From: Sva-07 sp963793335
Lineage (GTDB): Bacteria > Actinomycetota > Acidimicrobiia > Acidimicrobiales > Ilumatobacteraceae
Length of the DNA: 64,000 nucleotides
Reading direction: 5' to 3'
NCBI GenBank assembly: GCA_963793335.1
Contig: CAWBZS010000009.1
Coordinates: forward strand, 1 to 64,000
Shown piece after piece: positions 25,062-33,687 of the stretch. Both the position numbers and the translations under genes were made by a program. Within the stretch, counting starts at the first letter, position 1; each line of letters begins with the position of its first letter. The notes under the pieces are model-generated. The model did not search any database, had not been told where the DNA came from, and saw nothing but the letters and a program-made list of their open reading frames with translations.

Positions 25062-25823
25062 GTGGCAACTGACGAGGGGGTGCAACCAGGCTGGTACGCC
25101 GATCCGCTGCGCCGTTTCGAGTTGCGATGGTTCAACGGGCGCACGTGGACCGCCGATGTCGTCAACGACGGCGATCGCTTCGTCGACCCACTCGGGCTCG
25201 AACCCGGCACACAGCAGGGCTCCGGAGCCGCGGCGGGTGCCCACCGCTCCCGGGGGCCGACGGCGAGCAACTCGGCCGCCACCACCGCCATGGCGCTCGG
25301 CATCGTGGCGGTTGCGATCTCGTGGATGCCCTTCGTGGTGGTGCTCGGCGTCGTGGCGGCGATCCTGGCGATCGCGTTCGGTTGGGCCGGCGTTCGCCGG
25401 GCCGGCGCGCACGGCGACGGCAGGGGCCGAGCGATCATCGGCATCGCAACCGGGGCGGGCGCATTGGCGGCGGCAGTCATCGGCGTGGCGCTCAGCATCA
25501 TCGTCTTCAGCGCCTTCCAGGACTACGCCGAACCAGCACCACACGAGGCGATCATCGACGACTGCACGCTCGCGGGCTCACGCGCCAGCACCACGGGGAC
25601 GATCGAGAACCTCGGGTCCGACGACGCCGACTTCTCGATCCTGATCGGGTTCGTGCGGAGCGGCACGGACAATCCCGATGGCACGGTCCGGATCTCCCTC
25701 GACGATGTGGCACCGGGCGAGCGCCGAACCTTCGACGCCCAGCGACAAGTCGAACTCGATGGCATCGACTGCATCATCATCGAGGTCAACGGTCCGCTGC
25801 CGTTCGGCGTCGAGGTCGACTGA
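25062..25823 (+). CDS. DUF2510/DUF4190-type membrane protein
   Basis: The 253-residue protein starts with the DUF2510 motif (VQPGWYADPLRRFELRWFNG), a small actinobacterial domain of unknown role. Two hydrophobic helices follow (AMALGIVAVAISWMPFVVVL with VAAILAIAFGWAGV, and IGIATGAGALAAAVIGVALS), as in DUF4190. A C-terminal extracellular beta domain (STTGTIENLGSDDADFSILI) looks like a small immunoglobulin-type fold. It is likely a membrane-anchored envelope protein. TAGCTT (25049-25054) lies seven bases before the GTG at 25062. Confidence 0.75.
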   Translation: MATDEGVQPGWYADPLRRFELRWFNGRTWTADVVNDGDRFVDPLGLEPGTQQGSGAAAGAHRSRGPTASNSAATTAMALGIVAVAISWMPFVVVLGVVAAILAIAFGWAGVRRAGAHGDGRGRAIIGIATGAGALAAAVIGVALSIIVFSAFQDYAEPAPHEAIIDDCTLAGSRASTTGTIENLGSDDADFSILIGFVRSGTDNPDGTVRISLDDVAPGERRTFDAQRQVELDGIDCIIIEVNGPLPFGVEVD

Positions 25824-25849
25824 CATCAGGCCTGCGCCTGACGCCCCGC

Positions 25850-27670
25850 TCAGAGCGAGGTGGCCGAGACCCAGGCGTCGTAGAGCGTTCGGTAGACGCC
25901 CGCCTGCTCGACGAGGTCGTCGTGATGCCCGTCTTGGACCAACCGGCCGTTGTCGAGCACGAGCACTCGGTCGGCGCGAGCCGCAGTCGACAGCCGATGT
26001 GCGATCGCGATCGTGGTGCGTGAGGCAGCCAGACGGTCGAGGGCCCTGGCGATCCGGACCTCGGTGAGCGCGTCGACCGACGACGTGGCCTCGTCGAGGA
26101 TCAAGATGTCCGGATCTGCCAGACCGGCTCGCAGCAGCGCGACGAGCTGTCGCTCGCCGGCTGACAGTTGGTCACCGCGTTCACCGACGTGCGTGGCGAG
26201 GCCGTCAGGCAACGAGTCGACCCAGTCGCGCACACCCAGATCGTCGACGACACGCTCGACGTCGCTGATGTCGGAGCGCTGATCGGCGAACGCGACGTTG
26301 GCCGCCACCGTGTCGTCGAAGAGGAACGGCTCCTGCGACACCACCACCAGTCGCCGCCGCAGCTCGGAGCGGTCGACCTGCCGCAGCGGCACACCACCCA
26401 CGTCGATCTCACCGATCGTGGGGTCGGCGAACCGAGCGATCAGGCGTCCGAGCGTGGTCTTGCCGGAACCGGTGGCACCCACCATCGCCACCTGCTGACC
26501 GGGAGGAATCGTGACGTCCACGTCCCTGAGCACCGCAACGTCGGCACCCTCGTCACTGCGGTTGCGGTAGGCGAACGTCACCTCGCGGATGTCGATCTGG
26601 AGCTGGCCATCAGGCAGCGCAATGGGATCGTCGGGGTCGGGCGGGCCGATCGGCATGTCCAGCACCGACAGCACACGACGGAGACCCGCCACGGCCATCT
26701 GCGTGGTGTCGAGCACCTCGGTGAACTCGGCGATCGGTTCGAGGAATCGGTACGTCAGAAAGACGAACCCGACGAGTGCTCCAGCGGTCAGGCCACTCTC
26801 GGGCCCCCGCCAGATGCCGACGGCGACCACCGCCGACACGGTGAACGCCGAGAACACCTCCCCCGATGGAAACAGGAAGGCCCCGATCAGCGCGGCGCGG
26901 ATCTGCGCAACCGCCGTGGTCTCGACCGACTCCTCGACCTGATCGGCAATGGTCTCGCCGGCGCCGTACGCACGCACGGTGGGGCCGCCGGACACCAGCT
27001 CGGCAATCGCCCCGAGCGACTGCCCATTGTGATGACGCGCCCGGTCGTAGGCGACCAGCAGGCGCGACTGCACGGCGCGCAGCACGAAGATGAGCGGGAT
27101 CGCGACGGCAAACGCGACGAGCGCAAGCAACCAGTCGTACGCGAGCATCACCCCGGCCACGATCACCATCAGCGTTCCGTCGACGAGCCAGGCGAGGCCA
27201 CCCCATTGGAAGAACCGTGCGAGGGTCTCGATGTCGCTGGTGACGCGGGCCACGAGGCCGCCGCGACGTTCGTCGTTGTGGTCGGCGAGGCTCAACTGGT
27301 GGATGTGCCCGATGAGGCGAACGCGGAGGTCGTGCAGTGCTCGTTCACTCCGCTCGCCGAGGCGCATCGCTGCCTGACGAAAGGCGAAGCCCGAGATGAT
27401 CACCGCGACGGCACCGAGCAGGGCCATCTGCACGATCACACCCATCTGCACGCCGTCGTCGGTGATGCCACGGTCGATCGCCTGCTGGATGAGGATGGGC
27501 ACCACCACCCGGCCCGCCGCTCCGACCGCAGCGAACATCCAGGTCACGCCGAGGCCCTGGCGAAGGATCGGGGCGGTTTCGAGACCACGCCCGATCGTTC
27601 GCACCGCCGAGTCCTGACTCGGTGGTGTCAACGTGCCGGCTCGCGCCGCGAGGGCTGGATCGATGCTCAT
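25850..27670 (-). CDS. ABC exporter subunit (canonical Walker B/His; altered signature)
   Basis: The 606-residue half-transporter has six transmembrane helices (about 40-320) fused to an ATPase domain. Walker A is GATGSGKT, Walker B ILILDEATSSVD keeps the catalytic Glu and IAHRLST keeps the switch His, but the signature is LSAGERQLV instead of LSGGQ. It overlaps the upstream transporter gene by four bases. With that partner it should form a heterodimer in which this chain gives the catalytic Walker site and the partner gives the good signature. Exported substrate unknown (lipid or drug-type). Confidence 0.9.
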   Translation of the reverse strand: MSIDPALAARAGTLTPPSQDSAVRTIGRGLETAPILRQGLGVTWMFAAVGAAGRVVVPILIQQAIDRGITDDGVQMGVIVQMALLGAVAVIISGFAFRQAAMRLGERSERALHDLRVRLIGHIHQLSLADHNDERRGGLVARVTSDIETLARFFQWGGLAWLVDGTLMVIVAGVMLAYDWLLALVAFAVAIPLIFVLRAVQSRLLVAYDRARHHNGQSLGAIAELVSGGPTVRAYGAGETIADQVEESVETTAVAQIRAALIGAFLFPSGEVFSAFTVSAVVAVGIWRGPESGLTAGALVGFVFLTYRFLEPIAEFTEVLDTTQMAVAGLRRVLSVLDMPIGPPDPDDPIALPDGQLQIDIREVTFAYRNRSDEGADVAVLRDVDVTIPPGQQVAMVGATGSGKTTLGRLIARFADPTIGEIDVGGVPLRQVDRSELRRRLVVVSQEPFLFDDTVAANVAFADQRSDISDVERVVDDLGVRDWVDSLPDGLATHVGERGDQLSAGERQLVALLRAGLADPDILILDEATSSVDALTEVRIARALDRLAASRTTIAIAHRLSTAARADRVLVLDNGRLVQDGHHDDLVEQAGVYRTLYDAWVSATSL

Positions 27671-29499
27671 GTGCCGTACACCCCCGTCGGCGCCGTCGCT
27701 TCAGTCGTCGGCGGTGTGGCACGGTCGGCCTCGAACGCCTCGACCAACTCCCGATAGTCGGCATCCGAGGCCAGCAGGTCGTCGTGGGCCCCATGGGCCC
27801 TCACCCGCCCCTCGACCACGAAGACGACATCGTCGGCAAGGGCGATCGTCGATGGCCTCGACGCCACCATCAACACCGTCGAGTCGGTGAGACGCTCGCG
27901 CAGCCTCTCGAGGATCATCGCCTCGGTCGACGGGTCGAGTGCGGAGGTCGTGTCATCGAGCACGAGCAGACTCGGTGCACGCACCAGCGCTCTGGCCAGC
28001 GCCAGCCGCTGACGTTGACCTCCACTCAGGCTGACACCGCGCTCGCCGACCACCGTGTCGAGCTGCTGCGGGAGCCGGCTGACGAACTCGGTCGCCGCGG
28101 CCTGGTCGAGGGCATCCCAGATGTCGTCATCGGAGAAGCTGGCACCGATCTCGATGTTGTCGCGGACCGTACCGCTCAAGAGAAACGCTTCCTGGAACAC
28201 GATCGTTCGAACGCCGGGCTGGACGCGGACATCGCCCGTCGTCGGCCCGATGAGTCCCACGGCCAGTTGCGCAAGAGTCGACTTGCCCGACCCGGTCGGA
28301 CCGACCAGCGCCGTCACGCTGCCACGCCGAACGGAGAGGTCGACCTCTTTCACGGTCGGGGGGCCGTCGAACTCGTGAGCGAACGACAGCGCGTGGAACT
28401 CGACGCCGTGCCCGTCGCCTGCGGTACCGAGACGATCGACCGGATCGGGTTCGATCGGCTCGTCGAGCACGGCGCGGATTCGCCGCCAGGCGGCCATCGA
28501 TCGTGGCAGTTCCGACAGCGTGTAGCCGATCAGCCGGAGCGGGAACACGAGCAACGTGAAGAGGAAGATCACACTGGTGAACTCGCCGACGGTGACGTCG
28601 CCCGAGCGCACCCGCAGCGCGCCGATCACCACCAGCACGATGTTCGTCAACGACGGCATCACATCGAGGACCGCCTCGAACCAGCTCCGCAGCCGGATCG
28701 CTTGGACCCTCGACGCGCGAACGCGGTCAGCCAGACCAGCCAGACGTTCCGTCTCGCGGATCTCGGCACCGTACGCCTTCACCAGTTGCACACCTTCGAA
28801 GCTCTCGTGCACACCGGCGGAGAACTCACCGAGCTGGTCCTGCGCTCTGGCGAAGTGGACTGACACCGACCGCTCGTAGATCACGTTGGTGCCCACCAGC
28901 AACGGGAACACGATCACCGCCACTGCGCCGAGCGGGAGGTCGATCAGCAGCATCCAGGCGGCCGACGCCACCAACAGCACCACGGTGCCGGTTGCGAACG
29001 GGATCGGGGCGAGCACGCTCACCGTCGCTTCGGAGTCGACACCCGCGCGCTGCACGAGATCGCCGTCGGGCCGTCGGTTGTGCCAACTCACGGGTTGGTC
29101 GACGTACCGTCCGACGACCCGGTTGGTGAACGTCTGTGCGGTGCGCCACATCGTCATCGACGCATAGCTGCGACGGATCACGATCGCCACGGCCCGCAGG
29201 ACACCGACCACGACGACCATGCCCAGCCCGGCGGCAACGGTGCCGACCGACACCCCGTCGTCGTCGAACGCCGGCAGAATCGAGTTGTCGATCACCCGCC
29301 CGATCACGACGCTCGACGCCACCGTCAGCAGTGCGAACACGGCCGCGCCGACGACGGCCACGGCGAACAGCTTCGGGTGGACGCGAACCATCTCAGCAAT
29401 GAAACGGGCGTTGCGACGGGTCTGACCGCCGCCTCCGGCGGAACCGGGGGCGTCGGCGCCCGCGGTGTCAGTCTGAGCGTGCGGGTCGACAGCGGTCAC
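27667..29499 (-). CDS. ABC exporter subunit (degenerate Walker B and His)
   Basis: This 610-residue half-transporter has six membrane helices and an ATPase domain with Walker A GPTGSGKS and a good signature LSGGQRQRLALARAL. The catalytic Glu after Walker B is Asp (LVLDDTTSALD), and the switch His is replaced in VASRPSTI. This is the mirror image of its partner, as in asymmetric heterodimeric exporters of the TM287/288 type. The start is a GTG at 29499. The four-base overlap with the next gene couples translation of both halves. Confidence 0.9.
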   Translation of the reverse strand: MTAVDPHAQTDTAGADAPGSAGGGGQTRRNARFIAEMVRVHPKLFAVAVVGAAVFALLTVASSVVIGRVIDNSILPAFDDDGVSVGTVAAGLGMVVVVGVLRAVAIVIRRSYASMTMWRTAQTFTNRVVGRYVDQPVSWHNRRPDGDLVQRAGVDSEATVSVLAPIPFATGTVVLLVASAAWMLLIDLPLGAVAVIVFPLLVGTNVIYERSVSVHFARAQDQLGEFSAGVHESFEGVQLVKAYGAEIRETERLAGLADRVRASRVQAIRLRSWFEAVLDVMPSLTNIVLVVIGALRVRSGDVTVGEFTSVIFLFTLLVFPLRLIGYTLSELPRSMAAWRRIRAVLDEPIEPDPVDRLGTAGDGHGVEFHALSFAHEFDGPPTVKEVDLSVRRGSVTALVGPTGSGKSTLAQLAVGLIGPTTGDVRVQPGVRTIVFQEAFLLSGTVRDNIEIGASFSDDDIWDALDQAAATEFVSRLPQQLDTVVGERGVSLSGGQRQRLALARALVRAPSLLVLDDTTSALDPSTEAMILERLRERLTDSTVLMVASRPSTIALADDVVFVVEGRVRAHGAHDDLLASDADYRELVEAFEADRATPPTTEATAPTGVYGT

Positions 29500-29542
29500 C
29501 TGACGTTTCTACCAGCCGAGCCGGGACATATCGTGAGGCATT

Positions 29543-30109
29543 GTGAGCACACCGCCCCGTGTCGAATCCCAGCCGCCGAGTTGGATTCCCGGGGCGCAAC
29601 CAGGTCGCTGGCGCAAGTCCCCGGTTCGTCGGGTGTTGCTGTGGGGCGCCGTCGTGTTGCTGGTGGTGTTCTGGGTCTGGGCGTTGCTCTTCGCATCGAG
29701 GGAATCGATCAACCGAGTCGACGATCGAGCATGGGCCGAGCGCGCCGAGGCGATCTGTGTCGCCTACGACCCCCAGATCAGAGCGTTCGAGGCACAGGCC
29801 TCGGGGGATCTCGATGTGCGCGCCGGGCTCGTGGACGACTCCACCGATCTGATCTCCCAGATGATCGACGAGATCGTGGCCGTGATGCCGACCGACGAAA
29901 AGGGGCAGGCGATCGTGCCCGACTGGGAGGCGGACTACCGGATCCTGCTCGCCGATCGGTATCGCTATGCCGACCAGCTCCGTTCGGGTCAGAACGTCCC
30001 GTTCACGGAAACGGCGGTCAGCGGGGTGCCGATCACCGAGCGCATCGAGAAGTTCGCCCTCGACAACCGCATGCCGACCTGCGCTCCTCCCCGCGGCTCC
30101 ATCGTCTGA
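29543..30109 (+). CDS. Single-pass membrane protein, unknown function
   Basis: The 188-residue protein has a basic, proline-rich N-terminus, one transmembrane helix at about 30-50 (VLLWGAVVLLVVFWVWALLF) and a mainly helical acidic extracellular part with CVAYDPQIRAFEAQA and a late CAPP. The two cysteines may form a disulfide. No enzyme motif is visible. TATCGT (29529-29534) eight bases before the GTG supports the start. It is divergent from the ABC exporter pair and could serve it, but there is no direct evidence. Confidence 0.7.
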   Translation: MSTPPRVESQPPSWIPGAQPGRWRKSPVRRVLLWGAVVLLVVFWVWALLFASRESINRVDDRAWAERAEAICVAYDPQIRAFEAQASGDLDVRAGLVDDSTDLISQMIDEIVAVMPTDEKGQAIVPDWEADYRILLADRYRYADQLRSGQNVPFTETAVSGVPITERIEKFALDNRMPTCAPPRGSIV

Positions 30110-30152
30110 CCCACCACACCCCCGCCGAGTGGCGTGACCCCACGGACCTGGT

Positions 30153-30797
30153 TCAGTCGATCGTCTTGATCACGCGGGCGGGCACACCGGCGGCGACGCT
30201 GTAGTCGGGGATCTCGCCGGTGACCACGCTGTTCGCTCCGATCACCACGTGACGACCGATCGTGGCTCCCGGCAGCACGACCGTGCCATGTCCCAACCAG
30301 GAACCGTCGCCAATCGACACCGGACGCTCCGGCATCACCTGTTGGGAGATCGGGAGTTCGCGGTCGATGTAGCCGTGGTTCTGGTCGGTGATGTAGACGT
30401 GGTGACCGGTCCACACATCGTTGCCGACAACGATCTCGAGGTGGCCGACGATGCCGCTCCCCTTGCCGATCAAGCACCGGTCACCCACGGTGATCACCGC
30501 GTCGCTCACCATCTGTTGACCCGGCACCATGCCCACCGACAGGGTGATCTGCGGGCCGAACATCGTTCCCGCGCCGATGTGGATGTACCGCTCGTTGAAC
30601 AACGCGTTGGCCGGAAAGCAGATCACGCTGCCGGCACCGAGACTCCCGAATCGCTTGCCTCGACGCGTGTCCGGTCCGATCGCACCCAACTCCACCGCGG
30701 CCTCGTGCGCTCGGATGACCAGTTCGCCCGCAGCTCGCTTCAGCCCCGTGCGAGCCCGCTGCAGGCCGCGATCGGAAACAGCTGGCCGGTCGAACAC
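30153..30797 (-). CDS. Left-handed beta-helix acyltransferase (maltose/chloramphenicol O-acetyltransferase type)
   Basis: The 214-residue protein shows the hexapeptide-repeat pattern of acetyl-CoA-dependent O-acetyltransferases: ITVGDRCLIGKGSGIVGH, IVVGNDVWTGHHVYITDQNH (with the catalytic-type His) and VSIGDGSWLGHGTVVLPGAT, ending GANSVVTGEIPDYSVAAGVP. Acceptor sugar or lipid unknown; a role in cell-surface glycan decoration is a reasonable inference. The GTG at 30797 lies eight bases after TATCGT (30811-30806). Confidence 0.85.
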   Translation of the reverse strand: MFDRPAVSDRGLQRARTGLKRAAGELVIRAHEAAVELGAIGPDTRRGKRFGSLGAGSVICFPANALFNERYIHIGAGTMFGPQITLSVGMVPGQQMVSDAVITVGDRCLIGKGSGIVGHLEIVVGNDVWTGHHVYITDQNHGYIDRELPISQQVMPERPVSIGDGSWLGHGTVVLPGATIGRHVVIGANSVVTGEIPDYSVAAGVPARVIKTID

Positions 30798-30805
30798 GGT
30801 GGTCG

Positions 30806-30844
30806 ACGATAGTGCCGAACGGAACCGGTCGTTCTTCCTACAGT
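30806..30844. promoter_or_regulatory. Divergent leaderless promoters of acyltransferase and P1 peptidase
   Basis: Minus-strand TATCGT (30811-30806) is eight bases from the acyltransferase GTG. Plus-strand TACAGT (30839-30844) is six bases from the peptidase ATG at 30851. The 53-base intergenic region holds little beyond these two elements. Confidence 0.5.
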
Positions 30845-30850
30845 GTGGCG

Positions 30851-31960
30851 ATGAGCCAGGCCCCAGCGCACCCATCGACGCCGTTCGGCTCGATCACCGA
30901 CGTCGACGGCGTTCGGGTGGGCCACCACCAGCGACGCGGGCGGGGCTGGCAGACCGGAACCTCGGTGGTGTTCGCTCCCGACGGGGCGACACCTGGCGTG
31001 TCGGTGCGCGGCGGCGGTCCCGGCACCCGTGAGACCGACGCACTCCACCCCGAGAATCTGGTGCAGAGCATCCACGCGATCTGCCTCACAGGTGGGAGTG
31101 CGTTCGGCCTCGCCGCAGCAGATGGCGTCGTCGCCTGGTTGGAGGAGCGCGGACTCGGGTTCCCCATCGGCCGTGCACCCGACCTGCAGGGCGTGGTTCC
31201 CGTCGTGCCGGCCGCAGTCGTGTTCGACCTCGGCCGCGGTGGCCGCTTCACCAATCGTCCCGACGCCACGTTCGGGCACCGGGCGATCGCATCGGCCACC
31301 CCGGCCCAACGGTCATGGGGGTCGGTCGGTGCGGGTACCGGCGCCACAGCCGGCGGACTCCAAGGGGGTGTGGGCACCGCGAGCGCTCGAGTCACGATCC
31401 CCGCCGAAGCACGCGGCGCCGACCCCTCCGACGATGCGCCGTTCGTGGTCACGGTGGGAGCGATCGCCGTGGTCAATTGCGTCGGCAGCGCGGTCGATGT
31501 CACCACCGGCCTCCCCTGGCACGCCGATGACTCGACGCTTCGCACCCCGAACCAGCGCGACCGCCGCCGTGTTGCGCGCGCCAGCGGCCAGCAGGGGGCG
31601 AGCTTGAACACCACGATCGGCGTGGTGGCCACGACCGCGGCCCTGACCAAGTCGGAGGTCGGGAAGATGGCCGGCGTCGCCCACGATGGCCTGGCCCGCG
31701 CGATTCGCCCCGCACACTCGATGTTCGATGGCGACACGATCTTCGGCCTCGCCGCTGGCACGCACCACATCGGGGAGCAGCCGGCAGGGACGCGATCGAC
31801 ACCCTCACGCCAGCGTGCGCTCAATCTCCTGCTGGAGGCTGCCGCGGAGACGTTCGCGGCTGCGTGTACCCATGCGGTCGTCGCCGCAACCACGATCGGC
31901 GATGCTCCGGCCTACCGCGACCTCTGCCCGTCGGGGATTGCCCGACCCCCCGGTCACTGA
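30851..31960 (+). CDS. P1-family peptidase (L-aminopeptidase/D-esterase, DmpA-like)
   Basis: The 369-residue N-terminal-nucleophile hydrolase has FGSITDVDGVRVGHH at the start, LTGGSAFGLAAADGV around 79-93 and the autocleavage region LNTTIGVVATTAALTKSE. Cleavage is expected between Asn253 and Thr254, producing alpha and beta chains with Thr254 as nucleophile. DmpA-type enzymes remove N-terminal residues from small peptides or beta-peptides. The ATG at 30851 is six bases after TACAGT. It is followed closely by panC, but that gene has its own -10 box. Confidence 0.88.
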   Translation: MSQAPAHPSTPFGSITDVDGVRVGHHQRRGRGWQTGTSVVFAPDGATPGVSVRGGGPGTRETDALHPENLVQSIHAICLTGGSAFGLAAADGVVAWLEERGLGFPIGRAPDLQGVVPVVPAAVVFDLGRGGRFTNRPDATFGHRAIASATPAQRSWGSVGAGTGATAGGLQGGVGTASARVTIPAEARGADPSDDAPFVVTVGAIAVVNCVGSAVDVTTGLPWHADDSTLRTPNQRDRRRVARASGQQGASLNTTIGVVATTAALTKSEVGKMAGVAHDGLARAIRPAHSMFDGDTIFGLAAGTHHIGEQPAGTRSTPSRQRALNLLLEAAAETFAAACTHAVVAATTIGDAPAYRDLCPSGIARPPGH

Positions 31961-31986
31961 ACCGGCAGCGAACTAGCCTCGCACCA

Positions 31987-32874
31987 GTGGTGACCCTCAT
32001 CGACCAGCCCGCCGACATGCAGCGCTGGGCGGACACACAGCGTTCCGCTGGTCGCAAGATCGCGCTCGTGCCGACGATGGGGGCGCTGCATGCGGGCCAC
32101 CTTGCGCTGATCGACGCCGCCCGAGCGCACGCCGACTCGGTGGTGGTGTCGATCTTCGTCAATCCGCTGCAATTCGGGGAGTCGACCGACTTCGAGCAGT
32201 ACCCCCGCCCGATCGACGACGACATCGCCTCCTGCGACGCCCGCGGCGTCGAGGTGGTGTACGCGCCGACCGCATCGGCGATGTATCCAGCGCAGTTCGC
32301 CACCATGGTCCATGTCGACGGCCTGACCGACCAGATGGAGGGCGCATCGCGACCTGGCCACTTCGCTGGAGTGTGCACCGTCGTCACCAAGTTGCTCGCA
32401 GCGAGCCGCCCACACCTCGCCGTGTTCGGCGAGAAGGACTACCAGCAGCTCGCCATCGTCAGGCGGATGGTGGCCGACCTCGACCTCGGTGTCGAGATCG
32501 TCGGACACCCGACGCTTCGAGAGGCTGACGGAGTGGCGATGTCGAGCCGCAATCGACGGTTGCATCCAGCTGAGCGCACCGCCGCCCGATGTGTCCCTGC
32601 CGCGATCGCCGCAGCGATGCACCACGCCATGCATCCCGACGCCACGCCCGCCAGCACTGCCGATGTCGCTGCCGAGGTGATCCGCCGTGAGCCAACCGCC
32701 ACCCTCGACTACGTCAGGGTGTTCGACCCCACCACGCTGGCCCCGCTCGACTCATTCGGTCGCGATCGACGAAGCGTCGACGGCACTCGGATCGCGTTGG
32801 CCGTGAGGATCGGCGAGGTGCGCCTCATCGACAACGCCAACCTCTTCGACGAGGCCAGCGCGCTCGGGACCTGA
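31987..32874 (+). CDS. panC: Pantoate--beta-alanine ligase
   Basis: This 295-residue cytoplasmic enzyme joins pantoate and beta-alanine with ATP to make pantothenate for coenzyme A. Visible motifs are PTMGALHAGHLALIDAA (HIGH-like ATP site), VSIFVNPLQFG, GEKDYQQLAIVRRM, and READGVAMSSRNRRL. GTG codons at 31987 and 31990 are both possible starts; TAGCCT (31974-31979) lies seven bases before the first. Other pantothenate genes are not in the window. Its last 123 bases overlap the antisense end of the CPBP gene. Confidence 0.92.
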   Translation: MVTLIDQPADMQRWADTQRSAGRKIALVPTMGALHAGHLALIDAARAHADSVVVSIFVNPLQFGESTDFEQYPRPIDDDIASCDARGVEVVYAPTASAMYPAQFATMVHVDGLTDQMEGASRPGHFAGVCTVVTKLLAASRPHLAVFGEKDYQQLAIVRRMVADLDLGVEIVGHPTLREADGVAMSSRNRRLHPAERTAARCVPAAIAAAMHHAMHPDATPASTADVAAEVIRREPTATLDYVRVFDPTTLAPLDSFGRDRRSVDGTRIALAVRIGEVRLIDNANLFDEASALGT

Positions 32875-33687
32875 TTCGAGGTCCTGCAGACGCTCGCTGA
32901 CGCCTGTCAGGAGCAACGCCAGCACGACGCCGTTGAAGATGGCGTGCGCGACGATCGAGGGGCCAATCCGACGAAGCAGTGTGGCGCCCACGCCGAAGAC
33001 CACTCCCACACCTGACAGCACCAGCACCAGGCCGACATTGCCGACGCCGCGGACCGGATCGACGTGGGCCGCGCCGAACAGCACACCTTGCAGGATCACG
33101 GCGATCATCACCGGCATCCGGCTGCGCAGACCGCGCAGCACCACGCCTCGGAACACCATCTCCTCGACCAGCGGCGCAGCGATCACGGCGGAGATCACCA
33201 GCGCCCAGACGTAGGTGCGATCAGCGCTGATCTCGCTGATGCCTTCGGTGTTGCTGGCAACGGGAATGTCGAACGCCACCACCACGATGCCGACACCGAT
33301 CTGGGCGACGATCGCTCCCAGCCAGATCACCGGGCCCCACCCGAGGTCCGCAAACCTCGGGGTGAGTCCGATGTCTCGGCCGAGGCTGCCCGTGCCCCAA
33401 CGACGGCTGACGTACCGGCACCACCACAGCGACGGGCCGTACCCCACGGTGGCGAGCAGCGCCACGTACACCGCGACCGGCCAACCGAACCCGACGATCG
33501 CGTCGAGCAGATACTTCGAACCGATCAACGATGCGGTGAGCACTGCGATGGCGCTCCACGCCGCCACGATCGGCAGGGTGGGTGCCGGATCTCGACCGGA
33601 TCGAAGCGGCTGGGGCACCGGTCGCGTCACCGCCTGGTCGGCATACCCGACCGCAGTGCCGGGGATCGGCGGGGGCAACGACGTCAT
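32752..33687 (-). CDS. CPBP-family intramembrane metalloprotease
   Basis: The 311-residue multi-pass membrane protein carries the three CPBP/Abi (CAAX protease and bacteriocin-processing) motifs: LVEEMVFRGVVLRGL with EExxxR, LFGAAHVDP, and VAHAIFNGV. Around eight helices are visible. Its ATG overlaps the stop of the ProA-like gene by four bases. The frame runs 123 bases into the antisense of panC; the last 40 residues (from SGPERAGLVEE) have no family character and may be a read-through tail or result from a base error. Substrate unknown. Confidence 0.85.
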   Translation of the reverse strand: MTSLPPPIPGTAVGYADQAVTRPVPQPLRSGRDPAPTLPIVAAWSAIAVLTASLIGSKYLLDAIVGFGWPVAVYVALLATVGYGPSLWWCRYVSRRWGTGSLGRDIGLTPRFADLGWGPVIWLGAIVAQIGVGIVVVAFDIPVASNTEGISEISADRTYVWALVISAVIAAPLVEEMVFRGVVLRGLRSRMPVMIAVILQGVLFGAAHVDPVRGVGNVGLVLVLSGVGVVFGVGATLLRRIGPSIVAHAIFNGVVLALLLTGVSERLQDLESGPERAGLVEEVGVVDEAHLADPHGQRDPSAVDASSIATE

